From Polaribacter sp. IC066 (GTDB taxonomy: Bacteria; Bacteroidota; Bacteroidia; Flavobacteriales; Flavobacteriaceae), in the NCBI RefSeq assembly GCF_007997085.1, contig NZ_VORR01000002.1, forward strand, positions 1 to 64,000: a stretch of 64,000 nucleotides of DNA. The letters run 5' to 3'. Shown here piece by piece: positions 8,943 through 18,107 of this stretch (the first letter of the stretch is position 1; each line of letters opens with the position of its first letter). The notes beneath the pieces are model-generated. The model was not told the DNA's origin and ran no database searches. It was given only the letters and a program-made list of their open reading frames with translations. The position numbers and the translations under genes were made by a program.

Positions 8943-9006
8943 TTGTATAATGTGTTTAGAAAAAACCGTGCCAAAAAAACCTTGACATCACAAATGTACA
9001 GTTTTC

Positions 9007-11538
9007 CTAGAATTGTCTTCCGATAATAAAATGTGTTTGCCAGCCAGATTTTTCTATTTGTCCTGGCAGCGGATCAAAGCCGTGCGCAAAGTCGATACCT
9101 AATAATCCAAAGGCAGGCATAAATATTCTTACACCTAAACCAGCCGAACGTTTTAATTCAAACGGATTAAATGTTTCAAAATTGTCATAAGAATTACCCG
9201 CTTCTACAAAACCTAATGTATAAATAGAGGCAGAAGGAGCATCTGTAATAGAGTACCTTAATTCTAGTTGAAATTTATTGTAAATAGAGCCTCCTTCTAA
9301 AGGCGATAATCTATTGTTTTCGTATCCTCTTAAACCAACAACTTCTCTACCATCTAATTGAAAAACAGCAATACCATCTCCACCCACAAAATAACGTTCA
9401 AAAGGAGATAAACCTACTTCAGAATTATAAAATCCTAAATAGCCCATTTCTGCATTAGACATTAAAACTAACTTGTCTGTAAAAGCCGTGTACCATTTAC
9501 CTTTTATGCTTAATTTATAGTACTCTAACCATTTGTATTTTTCTGCTATCTGTGCACTTGTTTCCGCTGCAGATAAACCCCCATCAATAGAATAGTCTTT
9601 ACCATTTACTAAAGAATAAGGAAATGTTGCTTTTACGCCTAAAGTAAATTCTGATCCGTAGGTTGGGAAAATTAAACTAGGTCCGGCAGAGTTTCTTGTT
9701 AAACTTGCATTGTATGCTAAATTATTTAAAGTACCATTATTTAAAATATCTGCGCCCACTCTAAAGCCATAATCATTTAATTTAAAGCTTTGGTAACTGA
9801 CGGTTTGTGATAACTGGAAAAAGTCATCTGGCCATTTTAAACGTTTTCCTAAACCGATTGATGCACCAATAATACCCAAACTACGATCTCTATCTACATC
9901 AAAAGTTTGCGGATTTAGTTGATATTGGTTTGATGAGTATACAGAGAATGATAATGATTGCGGAGTTTTACCACCCAACCAAGGTTCTGTAAACGAAAAA
10001 CTATACGTACTAAAGGTTCTACTTGTTTGTAAACGTAAGGCTAAATTTTGACCATCGCCCATAGGCAAAGGTTTGTACGCGTCTTTGTTTAAGAGGTTTC
10101 TAATCGAGAAATTATTAAATGACAATCCTAGAGTACCAATAAAGGCACCACCACCATAACCACCTTGTAATTCTATCTGGCTTCCTCCTTTTTCAATAAC
10201 AGTAAAATCGATGTCTGCCGTTTTATTTTGATAATCAGGAATTACATTTGGAGATACATTTTGATCAAAGAAACCTAATTGACCAATTTCTCTAATAGAA
10301 CGTATAATATTACTTCTACTAAATAAATCTCCTGGTTTTACCCGCAATTCTCTAAAAATTACATGATCATTTGTTTTGTCATTACCTGTTACTGTTACTT
10401 TTCTAATTCTTGCTTTTTCATCCTCTCTAATTCTAATTTCTACCGTAATAGAATCGTTTTCAACTTTTGTTTCTACGGCATTTACTTGCGAAAATAAAAA
10501 GCCAGTATCTTGGTACATGGTAGATAAATCTTCTGATGTTGGTGAACCATCTCCTTTAACTCTCTCTTTTAAGACGGCGCCATTGTACACATCACCTTTA
10601 TCAATTCTTAAAACAGCTCTTAACTGTTCGTCTGTATATTCTTTATTTCCTACAAATAAGATGTCTGCAAAACGATATTGTCTTCCTTCTTCTAAATCTA
10701 TATTTATGTTAATCGTATTGTCTTCATTCCATGAAATACCTTCACTTAAAATACGGGCATCTCGGTAACCAAGTCTACTGTATTTATCTAGAATAGCTTC
10801 TAAATCTTCTTGATACTCTTCTTCTATATATTTTGACCCTTTCCAAAAACGACCAAAGAATTTTTCTTTGGTGTTTTTCATTGCCTTACGAAGCTTTTTG
10901 CCTGCAAGCGCTTTATTACCGTCAAAAATAATGTCTTTTATCTTTATTTTAGAACCTTTATCAATATAGATCTTCATATTAACAATGTTAATATCTGAAG
11001 TATCGTTTTGAATATCTAAATTAACTTTTGTTTTTAGGAACCCTTTATCTGTATATTTTTTTGTAAAATAGTTTTTAGTGGTTACAACTAAATTGTCTGT
11101 AACCATGGCGCCTGTTTTTAATTCAGCCTCTTTTTTTAATTCTTTAGCTTTAGATTTTTTAATTCCGCTAATGGTTATTTCATTTAATTGAGGTAATTCT
11201 TGTACATCAAATTCAAGGTATACAGATTCACCATCTAATTTAGCTAAATAAACATCTACGTTACTAAACTGCTTACTTTCGTATAACTTTTTAATAGCAC
11301 TGGTAAGTTTATCACCCGGTAGTTTAATTACCTGACCTGTTCTAAGACCTGTAAATACTTTTACGGTTTCTTCACTAAATTTCTTTAAACCAGTAACAGA
11401 AATCCCTCCTAAAATATAATCTTTTCCTTTCTCAAAAGAAGCAGTAGTATTAGAAATAGTGTCTATTTTTGTTTGTGCATTTACATTAAAAGTAAAAAAT
11501 AATGCGAATAGCACTACTGTTGCAGAAATTAATTTCAT
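9007..11538 (-). CDS. bamA: BamA, outer-membrane protein assembly factor
   Basis: The 843-residue protein has a signal peptide (MKLISATVVLFALFFTFNVNAQ). POTRA repeats follow (about 45-430, each with GxxxFS/K or GNK-type turns), then an Omp85 barrel ending in ...GWQTHFIIGRQF, with a terminal aromatic as barrels of this class have. It inserts beta-barrel proteins into the outer membrane. I chose the ATG at 11538: it opens directly on the signal peptide and avoids the 32-bp overlap with uppS that an upstream ATG at 11577 would give. Neighbours uppS and two ompH genes form the usual flavobacterial envelope operon. Confidence 0.93.
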   Translation of the reverse strand: MKLISATVVLFALFFTFNVNAQTKIDTISNTTASFEKGKDYILGGISVTGLKKFSEETVKVFTGLRTGQVIKLPGDKLTSAIKKLYESKQFSNVDVYLAKLDGESVYLEFDVQELPQLNEITISGIKKSKAKELKKEAELKTGAMVTDNLVVTTKNYFTKKYTDKGFLKTKVNLDIQNDTSDINIVNMKIYIDKGSKIKIKDIIFDGNKALAGKKLRKAMKNTKEKFFGRFWKGSKYIEEEYQEDLEAILDKYSRLGYRDARILSEGISWNEDNTININIDLEEGRQYRFADILFVGNKEYTDEQLRAVLRIDKGDVYNGAVLKERVKGDGSPTSEDLSTMYQDTGFLFSQVNAVETKVENDSITVEIRIREDEKARIRKVTVTGNDKTNDHVIFRELRVKPGDLFSRSNIIRSIREIGQLGFFDQNVSPNVIPDYQNKTADIDFTVIEKGGSQIELQGGYGGGAFIGTLGLSFNNFSIRNLLNKDAYKPLPMGDGQNLALRLQTSRTFSTYSFSFTEPWLGGKTPQSLSFSVYSSNQYQLNPQTFDVDRDRSLGIIGASIGLGKRLKWPDDFFQLSQTVSYQSFKLNDYGFRVGADILNNGTLNNLAYNASLTRNSAGPSLIFPTYGSEFTLGVKATFPYSLVNGKDYSIDGGLSAAETSAQIAEKYKWLEYYKLSIKGKWYTAFTDKLVLMSNAEMGYLGFYNSEVGLSPFERYFVGGDGIAVFQLDGREVVGLRGYENNRLSPLEGGSIYNKFQLELRYSITDAPSASIYTLGFVEAGNSYDNFETFNPFELKRSAGLGVRIFMPAFGLLGIDFAHGFDPLPGQIEKSGWQTHFIIGRQF

Positions 11539-11545
11539 ATAAAAT

Positions 11546-12289
11546 TTATTCTGTAATTTGTTCGCTTGTTTTTCCAAATCGTCTTTCTCTATTCTGGTAG
11601 TCTATGATTGCATCATAGAAATGTTCTTGTCTAAAATCAGGCCAAAGTGTATCCGTAAAATACAGTTCGGCATACGCCATTTGCCATAATAAAAAATTAC
11701 TAATGCGTTGTTCTCCACTAGTTCTTATCATTAAATCTACGTTGGGCAAATTAAATGTATATAAATGGTTATTTATAGTATTTTCATCTATTTTTTCTAA
11801 ATCGAGCTCTTTATTAACAACTTTTTTGGATATGTTTTTGATTGCGTTAACAATTTCTTCTCTTGAGCCATAGCTAAGCGCAAAAGTTAAGATAATATCT
11901 GTGTTATTTCTGGTTTCAAAAATAACATCATTTAGTACTTTTTGGGCATTTTTTGGCATGTTTTCTATAGAGCCAATAGAATTAACCTTCACGCCATTTT
12001 TCATAAAGTCTGGTAATTCTTTTTTTAAGGAATTAATGAGTAAACTCATTAAAGCATCTATCTCTAATTTAGGACGATTCCAGTTTTCTGTAGAAAAGGC
12101 ATATAAAGTAATGGCTTCTATATTTAATTGTGAAGCTGCCTCTACAGATTCTCTTACCGCAGTTAGTGCATTTCTATGACCAAAAATTCTACTCATCCCT
12201 CTACCTTTAGCCCAGCGCCCATTGCCATCCATAATAATGGCAACGTGTTTTGGAACTCTCTGTAAATCGATGCGTAGTTTTTTATCCAT
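11546..12289 (-). CDS. uppS: Isoprenyl transferase (undecaprenyl diphosphate synthase)
   Basis: The 247-residue cis-prenyltransferase has HVAIIMDGNGRWAKGRG near the N-terminus, with the catalytic Asp at D21. Further on are FSTENWNRP and the C-terminal RTSGEQRISNFLLWQMAYAE region. It condenses isopentenyl diphosphate to make the C55 lipid carrier for peptidoglycan and surface glycans. It is placed 3 bp after the DUF6089 gene and just before bamA, all on one strand. Confidence 0.95.
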   Translation of the reverse strand: MDKKLRIDLQRVPKHVAIIMDGNGRWAKGRGMSRIFGHRNALTAVRESVEAASQLNIEAITLYAFSTENWNRPKLEIDALMSLLINSLKKELPDFMKNGVKVNSIGSIENMPKNAQKVLNDVIFETRNNTDIILTFALSYGSREEIVNAIKNISKKVVNKELDLEKIDENTINNHLYTFNLPNVDLMIRTSGEQRISNFLLWQMAYAELYFTDTLWPDFRQEHFYDAIIDYQNRERRFGKTSEQITE

Positions 12290-12292
12290 GTG

Positions 12293-12970
12293 TTATAATC
12301 CTTTTGTATAACACGCAGGTCTACCAAACGTATAAATTAAAGAAACGCCTGTAAACATATACCAATCTTTACCATCGCCTCCCAAGCTTAAACTTGGTAT
12401 TCTGCCAGTTGTATAATCGAGATCATCTTCAAAAGTATACCTAAATTTTGTTTCTAAAGAAAATGCAATAGGACCTACTAATTTAGATTTAAAGCCTATT
12501 CCAAAAGGTACGGAAACCGAATTCTTAGTGGCATACTCGTACTGACCAGGTAGCGGTTCTGAAACAATATACTTATAATTAAAAGCGGCTAGTTCTAATA
12601 AAAGATAAGGAGTCCAGCTTTTATCCTCTGAAGAGATGTCGTATTCATAAAAATTATATTCTATCCCTACTGCCAATTCGTTTATGGTATTTGAAAAGTT
12701 TAAAGCTCTATCGTTTCTAAAATCTGTATCTGCGTCTAAATCATCTCCTTTTATGGGTAAATAACTATAGGTAGCTCTTAGTGCTATTCTTGGATTCCAA
12801 TTATATTTAAAAAATACAGCACCAGCAATATTATTTGGGTAGATATAGTTGGTTCTACCAATGTCTCCAACATAATTAGAGCCTCCAATAAATACGCCAG
12901 CCTCATATTCTTGCCCTAACAAAATGCTAGAGATACTTATAAAAATGAGTAATGATATTCTTTTTTTCAT
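12293..12970 (-). CDS. DUF6089 family outer-membrane protein
   Basis: The 225-residue protein has a signal peptide (SLLIFISISSILLGQ) and then YEAGVFIGGSNYVGDIG, the typical opening of this Bacteroidota family. Alternating beta strands suggest an eight-stranded barrel, ending with SLIYTFGRPACY. The family is almost always found between nadK and uppS/bamA, as here. That suggests a part in envelope assembly, but no function is established. Confidence 0.85.
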   Translation of the reverse strand: MKKRISLLIFISISSILLGQEYEAGVFIGGSNYVGDIGRTNYIYPNNIAGAVFFKYNWNPRIALRATYSYLPIKGDDLDADTDFRNDRALNFSNTINELAVGIEYNFYEYDISSEDKSWTPYLLLELAAFNYKYIVSEPLPGQYEYATKNSVSVPFGIGFKSKLVGPIAFSLETKFRYTFEDDLDYTTGRIPSLSLGGDGKDWYMFTGVSLIYTFGRPACYTKGL

Positions 12971-13076
12971 CCTAAAAAATAGCGAGCAAATGTAGGGATT
13001 TCAATTTGCTTTTTAAAGTTAATAGTCAGTCTTTTTTGAATAACAACTATTTGAGAGATTTATTGCAGCTTCTTTG

Positions 13077-13976
13077 TTAAAGGTTGGTTTCGTTTCTAGT
13101 ATCTTCTCCCCACAACAGTTTTGTCCGTAAAGTTTTTAGAAAAGATTGATTATTCGGAATAATACTTTGAATTGTAAACGGCGCCTTGGTTATGGATACT
13201 TGGGTGTTTTTTGGTACGGTAGTAATTCTAGAATCTAATGAAATTAAAAAATCTTTTTCTCTAGAATCTATGGTTAACTGAATATTGGTTTCGTCAGATA
13301 TTACCATAGGCCTTGCGTTTAAATTATGAGGTGCAATAGGTGTAATAATCAGGTTTTTAGAGTCTGGTGATATTACAGGACCATTGCAACTTAAAGAATA
13401 ACCTGTAGAGCCTGTTGGGGTTGCTATGATTAAACCATCTGCCCAATAATTTGTTAAATATTCGTTGTTTAAACTTGTTCTAACACCAATCATAGAAGTC
13501 GTGTTTTTTCTGGCAATAGTTACCTCATTTAAAGCAAAATTAAGCTCTTCAAATTCTGGTGTTTTGGGTGATGTTTTAACAGAAAGTAAGGTTCTTTCTT
13601 GAATGGTATATGCACGATTTAATATTAACGTAATACTTTCTTTTATTTTTCCTTTATTAATGGTGGCCAAAAAACCTAAACGTCCTGTATTAATTCCTAA
13701 AATAGGAATGTCTAAATGTCTTATATAGGTAACAGCTCTTAAAATAGTACCATCTCCACCTAAAGTAAACATGGCATCAAAAGAGTTATCTAAATCAGAA
13801 AAATGAGAAAAAGTTGGGTATTTTTTATCTAAAATATTACCTTCAACTAATAAATCATAAAACTCTTTTTCAATAAAATTGACAATGTTATTTTCTTTAA
13901 GAACCTCCAATAAAATCTGGATTTCTTTTTCTGCAGAAATTGAATAAGATTGGCCGTAAATTGCAACTTTCTTCAT
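13077..13976 (-). CDS. nadK: NAD kinase
   Basis: The 299-residue protein phosphorylates NAD to NADP. The GGDGT motif lies at 73-77, followed by NTGRLGFLA, the NE motif in ALNEVTIAR, and TPTGSTGYSLS with the glycine-rich loop. The length is normal for the family. It lies between the CBS-domain gene and DUF6089, the common flavobacterial order, separated from DUF6089 by about 100 bp. Confidence 0.95.
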   Translation of the reverse strand: MKKVAIYGQSYSISAEKEIQILLEVLKENNIVNFIEKEFYDLLVEGNILDKKYPTFSHFSDLDNSFDAMFTLGGDGTILRAVTYIRHLDIPILGINTGRLGFLATINKGKIKESITLILNRAYTIQERTLLSVKTSPKTPEFEELNFALNEVTIARKNTTSMIGVRTSLNNEYLTNYWADGLIIATPTGSTGYSLSCNGPVISPDSKNLIITPIAPHNLNARPMVISDETNIQLTIDSREKDFLISLDSRITTVPKNTQVSITKAPFTIQSIIPNNQSFLKTLRTKLLWGEDTRNETNL

Positions 13977-14044
13977 TTTGTATAATTCATTAACGTATTA
14001 AAAAAAAACCGTGTAGTAATTTTTAATAAAACCATCTAAGATGG

Positions 14045-14704
14045 TTACATTTCTAGATATTTTTGTAGATACTCTGATCTGTTTTTTAAATCCTCTAAAT
14101 AAATATCATTTTCATGAGCAGAAATAACTTTGTAATCATACCGCCTAAACGTGTGCATGATCTCGTTAATTTCTTCGGATATTATTTTTAAGGTTACTTG
14201 CACAGATTCATTTTCTTTTTGAGAAATATACAAGCCTAATAATTTACCACCATTAGATTCTACAATTTGAGTTACTTCACTCATAGAGTAATCATTTTCT
14301 AATTTTTCTACAATTAAAGTTTCACTTTCTTCGATCATAAAAGGACTTGTAGAAAAAACATCCAGTACATCTCTCAAGTCGTAATAACCAATGTAGTTTT
14401 TATCTTTGTCTAAAACCGGAATTATATTGGTATCGTTATCCGCAAAAATTTTAAGCAACTCTAAGACCGTCGCTTCTTCATCTGCAAAAAAAGTATTTAA
14501 TAAATGTGCATAACCTACAAGTTCATCTTCTTTGTTTTCAATTGTTTGTAGATCGTCTTCGGCAAAAGAACCTAATAGTTTTTCGTTTTCAATAACAGGA
14601 AAATGTGTTATCGGATAATTTTTAAACAGCGTTTGGGCGCTCCTCACTGTGTTTTTCAGTTCTATAACTTTAATCTCTTGTAGTATGTAATCGTTTATGT
14701 TCAT
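14045..14704 (-). CDS. CBS-domain protein
   Basis: The 219-residue soluble protein has a tandem CBS pair (about 1-120: SAQTLFKNYPITHFPVIENEKLLGSFAEDDL, then ATVLELLKIFADNDTNIIPVLDKDKNYIGYYDL). An ACT-like C-terminal half follows (MSEVTQIVESNGGKLLGLYIS). CBS pairs bind adenosine nucleotides and act as energy sensors. It is the first gene of the minus-strand envelope block and faces pdxJ across 60 bp. The exact partner is unknown. Confidence 0.85.
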   Translation of the reverse strand: MNINDYILQEIKVIELKNTVRSAQTLFKNYPITHFPVIENEKLLGSFAEDDLQTIENKEDELVGYAHLLNTFFADEEATVLELLKIFADNDTNIIPVLDKDKNYIGYYDLRDVLDVFSTSPFMIEESETLIVEKLENDYSMSEVTQIVESNGGKLLGLYISQKENESVQVTLKIISEEINEIMHTFRRYDYKVISAHENDIYLEDLKNRSEYLQKYLEM

Positions 14705-14739
14705 TCGTTACGAATATAGGATAAAATGATTAAATGAAT

Positions 14740-14747
14740 TATCTTTG
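14740..14747 (+). promoter_or_regulatory. Promoter -7 element of pdxJ
   Basis: TATCTTTG matches TAnnTTTG and lies 17 bp before the ATG at 14765, so the 5' leader should be very short. Confidence 0.55.
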
Positions 14748-14764
14748 TAAGCTAATTTTATACA

Positions 14765-15478
14765 ATGACAAAGTTAAGCGTAAATATTAATAAAATTGCA
14801 ACTTTACGAAACTCTAGAGGTGGTAATGTGCCTAATTTATTAAAAGTGGCTGCCGATATCGAAGATTTCGGGGCAGAAGGAATTACAATTCACCCAAGAC
14901 CAGATGAAAGGCATATTCGGTATCAAGATGCAAGAGATCTAAAAAATACTGTGAGAACAGAATTTAATATCGAAGGCAACCCGATACAATCGTTTATGGA
15001 TTTGGTTTTAGAAACAAAGCCAACGCAGGTTACTCTCGTGCCAGATGCAATTGATGCAGTTACATCTAATGCAGGTTGGAATACCATATTGCATCAATCT
15101 TTTTTAAAAGAAGTAATTCAAGAGTTTCAGAAAAACGGAATTAGAACTTCTATTTTCATTGATACAGATGTGAAATTGATAGAAGCTGCCGCAAAAACAG
15201 GAACGGACAGAATAGAATTGTACACAGAATATTTTGCAAGCGAATTTACTAAAGGCAATAAAGACGCTATAAAACCATATACAGAGGCTGCAATTTTAGC
15301 ACATAAATTAGGTTTGGGAATTAATGCAGGGCATGATTTAAGTTTAGAGAATATCAAGTTTTTTAAAGAGAACATTCCTAATCTAGCCGAAGTTTCTATA
15401 GGACATGCCTTAATTACAGAAAGTTTGTATTTAGGTTTAGAAAATGTTGTGAATATGTATTTGCATCGATTAAAATAA
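14765..15478 (+). CDS. pdxJ: Pyridoxine 5'-phosphate synthase
   Basis: The 237-residue TIM-barrel enzyme joins 1-deoxyxylulose 5-phosphate and 3-amino-2-oxopropyl phosphate in the DXP-dependent vitamin B6 pathway. Typical motifs are [17 protein letters not shown] at the start, [19 protein letters not shown], and the phosphate-binding [12 protein letters not shown] and EVSIGHALI near the end. It is divergent from the CBS-domain gene and followed by an alpha/beta hydrolase. Confidence 0.95.
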   Translation: MTKLSVNINKIATLRNSRGGNVPNLLKVAADIEDFGAEGITIHPRPDERHIRYQDARDLKNTVRTEFNIEGNPIQSFMDLVLETKPTQVTLVPDAIDAVTSNAGWNTILHQSFLKEVIQEFQKNGIRTSIFIDTDVKLIEAAAKTGTDRIELYTEYFASEFTKGNKDAIKPYTEAAILAHKLGLGINAGHDLSLENIKFFKENIPNLAEVSIGHALITESLYLGLENVVNMYLHRLK

Positions 15479-15639
15479 TAGTTAGTTTTTAGTATCAGTC
15501 TATAATCAATAAGCGATGCTAAAAAAGCGATCTGCATCTAAATAATTTCTAAAGAAGAGAATCTTAAAATAAAAGTTATAGTTTTTCTGTGCATTATTGT
15601 TTCTTGTACAGGGAAACTTTTCAGTACAATCAAATAAAA

Positions 15640-16419
15640 ATGACAAAAAATCCAATATTACATTCACAAATTTTAGGAGAAGGGAAGCCTTTATTAATTT
15701 TACATGGTTATTTTGGTTCGAGTGATAATTGGAAAACTTTAGGAAATCAATTTGCTGAAAATTACCAAGTTCATTTAATAGACCAAAGAAATCACGGGCG
15801 AAGTTTTCATGCCGATGCGTTTAATTATGAGCTTTTGGTCGATGATTTGTACGCGTATATTCAAGATTACAAATTAGAAAGCTTTTATTTGATCGGGCAC
15901 TCTATGGGCGGAAAAACAGCGATGTTATTTGCTGTAAAATATCCAGATTTGGTTGATAAATTGATAGTTGTTGATATTTCACCAAAAGAATATGCACAAC
16001 ATCATAACGCAATTTTAGCAGGTTTAAATTCGGTCGACTTTACAAAACAAAACTCTAGAGGTTTGGTTGATAAACAAGTTGCCAAGTATATAGCAGAAAT
16101 TGGGGTTCGTCAGTTCTTACTAAAAAACATCTATTGGAAAGAAAAAGGGCTTTTAGCGTATCGTTTTAATTTAAAATCATTGACAGAAAATAATCCTGAA
16201 GTTGGTAAACCTTTGCCAACAGGTACAAAGTTTATAAAAGAAACCTTATTTTTAAAAGGAGAAAAGTCGGGATATATCATTTCTTCTGAACATATTATTA
16301 TCGATGCTCATTTTCCTAACCATAAAATTGTAGAAATAAAGAACGCAGGGCATTGGTTGCATGCAGAAAATCCGAAAGATTTTTATAAAGAAGTTGATGT
16401 GTTTTTAGATGCATGTTAA
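15640..16419 (+). CDS. Alpha/beta-fold hydrolase (YbfF-like esterase)
   Basis: The 259-residue enzyme has the oxyanion-hole motif LHGYFGSSDNW, the nucleophile elbow GHSMGG (Ser88) and the catalytic His in NAGHWLHAENP near the C-terminus. I chose the ATG at 15640: family members start with a short strand such as NPILHSQILGEG, and the 17 residues available upstream resemble no leader. The substrate is unknown; YbfF-type acyl-CoA or ester hydrolysis is the nearest known activity. Confidence 0.88.
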   Translation: MTKNPILHSQILGEGKPLLILHGYFGSSDNWKTLGNQFAENYQVHLIDQRNHGRSFHADAFNYELLVDDLYAYIQDYKLESFYLIGHSMGGKTAMLFAVKYPDLVDKLIVVDISPKEYAQHHNAILAGLNSVDFTKQNSRGLVDKQVAKYIAEIGVRQFLLKNIYWKEKGLLAYRFNLKSLTENNPEVGKPLPTGTKFIKETLFLKGEKSGYIISSEHIIIDAHFPNHKIVEIKNAGHWLHAENPKDFYKEVDVFLDAC

Positions 16420-16468
16420 AGAGTTTACCGGTTGCTAACCTTGCTCTTGATTGCTTTCTTAAATTTAG

Positions 16469-16498
16469 TTGTTCGTTAATTTATGTTGTATATTTTTG
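16469..16498 (+). promoter_or_regulatory. Promoter of the DUF481 gene (TTG ... TATTTTTG)
   Basis: A TTG at 16469-16471 and TATTTTTG at 16491-16498 are separated by 19 bp, matching the Bacteroidota -33/-7 arrangement. The start codon is at 16557. Confidence 0.5.
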
Positions 16499-16556
16499 TT
16501 TTAGAATTTTATTCTTCAGAAAAAGGTTTAAAAGAGTAATTTTTTAATGAAATAGC

Positions 16557-17315
16557 ATGAAAAATATTTTATTTTGTTTTTTGTTTCTCCCCATTTTTAT
16601 TTCAGCTCAAATTAATGAAAGTGATACCTTAAAATTTAAGGCAAAAATTTCTTTAACAGGGTTTTGGCAAGGAGGTAATGTAGAGACTTTAATTTTTAGG
16701 GCAAAATCTGATGTGAGTTTCAAACCAGCCGAAAAATGGGTGTTTAAAACTATCAATTCTTATGTGTATCAGGCATTCGGAAAAGTAAAGGCAGATGAAG
16801 ATATTTTGAGTCTTAACTTTTTATATTTCAATCCAAACCGTAAAATATATCCGTTATTGTTAAGCTTTGTAAGCACAAATTTTAGAAGGGAAATCGATTT
16901 ACGTTCTTTAGTAGGTGTCGGAGTTACCTATCAGGTTTTAGAAAATAAAGAATATTGGCTTAAATTTTCGGTTTCAAGTGAGTACGAGCAAACCAAGTTT
17001 GCAAGCGCTAAATTTAATCTTACCGAATATAACGGAAATCAATCTATCAATACCTTTCGGAGTACTTTTTGGGTAAACGGAAAGTATAATTTGTTTAAGA
17101 AAAAAGTACTTATAAATCACGAAATTTATTTTCAACCCTCTCTTGAGCAAAGTAATAATTTTCGCTGGCAAGCAGATTTAGGGTTAGAATTGCCTGTTTG
17201 GAAATTCTTAAATTTTAAAATAAATTACCTGCATACTTTTGAAAGTATTGTTATCGAAAGTCAAAAACAAGAAGACGGTATGCTGTCTTTTGGCTTTACT
17301 TTAAAAAGTTTTTGA
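16557..17315 (+). CDS. DUF481 family outer-membrane beta-barrel protein
   Basis: The 252-residue protein has a signal peptide (ILFCFLFLPIFISAQ) and then alternating beta strands rich in aromatic residues, such as ISLTGFWQGGNVETL and WVFKTINSYVYQAFG. The last strand ends with Phe, as in outer-membrane barrels. DUF481 proteins are porin-like barrels of uncertain function. A single-gene unit with its own promoter is likely. Confidence 0.75.
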   Translation: MKNILFCFLFLPIFISAQINESDTLKFKAKISLTGFWQGGNVETLIFRAKSDVSFKPAEKWVFKTINSYVYQAFGKVKADEDILSLNFLYFNPNRKIYPLLLSFVSTNFRREIDLRSLVGVGVTYQVLENKEYWLKFSVSSEYEQTKFASAKFNLTEYNGNQSINTFRSTFWVNGKYNLFKKKVLINHEIYFQPSLEQSNNFRWQADLGLELPVWKFLNFKINYLHTFESIVIESQKQEDGMLSFGFTLKSF

Positions 17316-17435
17316 TTGGCTGAAAACGGCATGTTTTAAGAAATAAATACGTACGTTTTTTAGAACTTATATTGGGGCTGTTTTTATTGGGGCTGTTTTA
17401 AAGTTTAGAAACAAACCAACTAATTTTAGAAACTA

Positions 17436-17443
17436 TATCTTTG
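17436..17443 (+). promoter_or_regulatory. Promoter -7 element of the MazG-like gene
   Basis: TATCTTTG matches TAnnTTTG and lies 36 bp before the ATG at 17480. Confidence 0.5.
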
Positions 17444-17479
17444 AATCTTTAAACGCTACAATCTTTTAATAAAAGAAAC

Positions 17480-17806
17480 ATGAATATAGAAAACGCACAA
17501 CAGCAAGTAGATGATTGGATAAAAAAGCATGGAGTTCGCTATTTTAATGAACTTACAAATATGGCACAACTAACCGAAGAGGTTGGTGAGGTTGCCCGAA
17601 TTATAGCAAGACGTTATGGCGAGCAAAGTGAAAAAGAATCTGATAAAAACAAAGATTTAGGAGAAGAATTAGCAGATGTATTATTTGTGGTTTTGTGTTT
17701 AGCAAATCAAACAGGTATTAATTTGCAAGATGCTTTTGAAAAGAAATTAGATATTAAAACAAAACGCGATCACGATCGCCATCATAATAATCAAAAATTA
17801 AAATAA
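17480..17806 (+). CDS. MazG-like nucleotide pyrophosphohydrolase
   Basis: The 108-residue all-alpha NTP-PPase has the two acidic metal-binding helices LTEEVGEVARII and DLGEELADVLFVVLCLA. It should hydrolyse nucleoside triphosphates, possibly aberrant or dCTP-type, to monophosphate and pyrophosphate. A small membrane-protein gene starts directly after its stop codon, so the two are probably co-transcribed. Confidence 0.88.
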   Translation: MNIENAQQQVDDWIKKHGVRYFNELTNMAQLTEEVGEVARIIARRYGEQSEKESDKNKDLGEELADVLFVVLCLANQTGINLQDAFEKKLDIKTKRDHDRHHNNQKLK

Positions 17807-18055
17807 ATGACTTTTAAAGAAAAAATTAAACAACCAATATTTTGGAATAATGTTGCAAAAATTACCATTCCTTTTTTTATTATTGTGGTTTTAATTAGTT
17901 TGTTATGGAATAGTTGGGGAGCTATTTTTTCAGGAGATTTCGCTAAAGTAAATGAGCTAAATTTTGCAGACGGAAAATGGAAGAATTTTTGGGTATCAAA
18001 AATTCTAATTAGCTTTTTCTATGGCATTTATGTAACCAATAAGAAAACGAAGTAA
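17807..18055 (+). CDS. Small membrane protein, unknown function
   Basis: The 82-residue protein has one clear transmembrane segment (IPFFIIVVLISLLW, about 21-34) and a second weakly hydrophobic stretch (WVSKILISFFYGIYV, about 63-77). It starts at the base following the MazG stop codon. Small proteins like this follow mazG in other flavobacteria. I recognise no function. A terminator directly follows. Confidence 0.7.
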   Translation: MTFKEKIKQPIFWNNVAKITIPFFIIVVLISLLWNSWGAIFSGDFAKVNELNFADGKWKNFWVSKILISFFYGIYVTNKKTK

Positions 18056-18058
18056 AAT

Positions 18059-18090
18059 TAAAATAGCGACTTTAAAAAGTCGCTATTTTA
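18059..18090. terminator. Bidirectional terminator between convergent genes
   Basis: A perfect 15-bp stem (18059-18073 with 18076-18090) has a 2-base loop and A/T tracts on both sides. It can stop both the mazG transcript and the large BNR-protein gene coming from the right. Confidence 0.85.
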
Positions 18091-18107
18091 ATTAAGTGAT
18101 GTGTTCT

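Noticed and set aside
17365..17400. Short direct duplication with GGGGCTGTTTT
   Set aside because: Two copies of about 15 bp between genes, too short to mean more than slippage.
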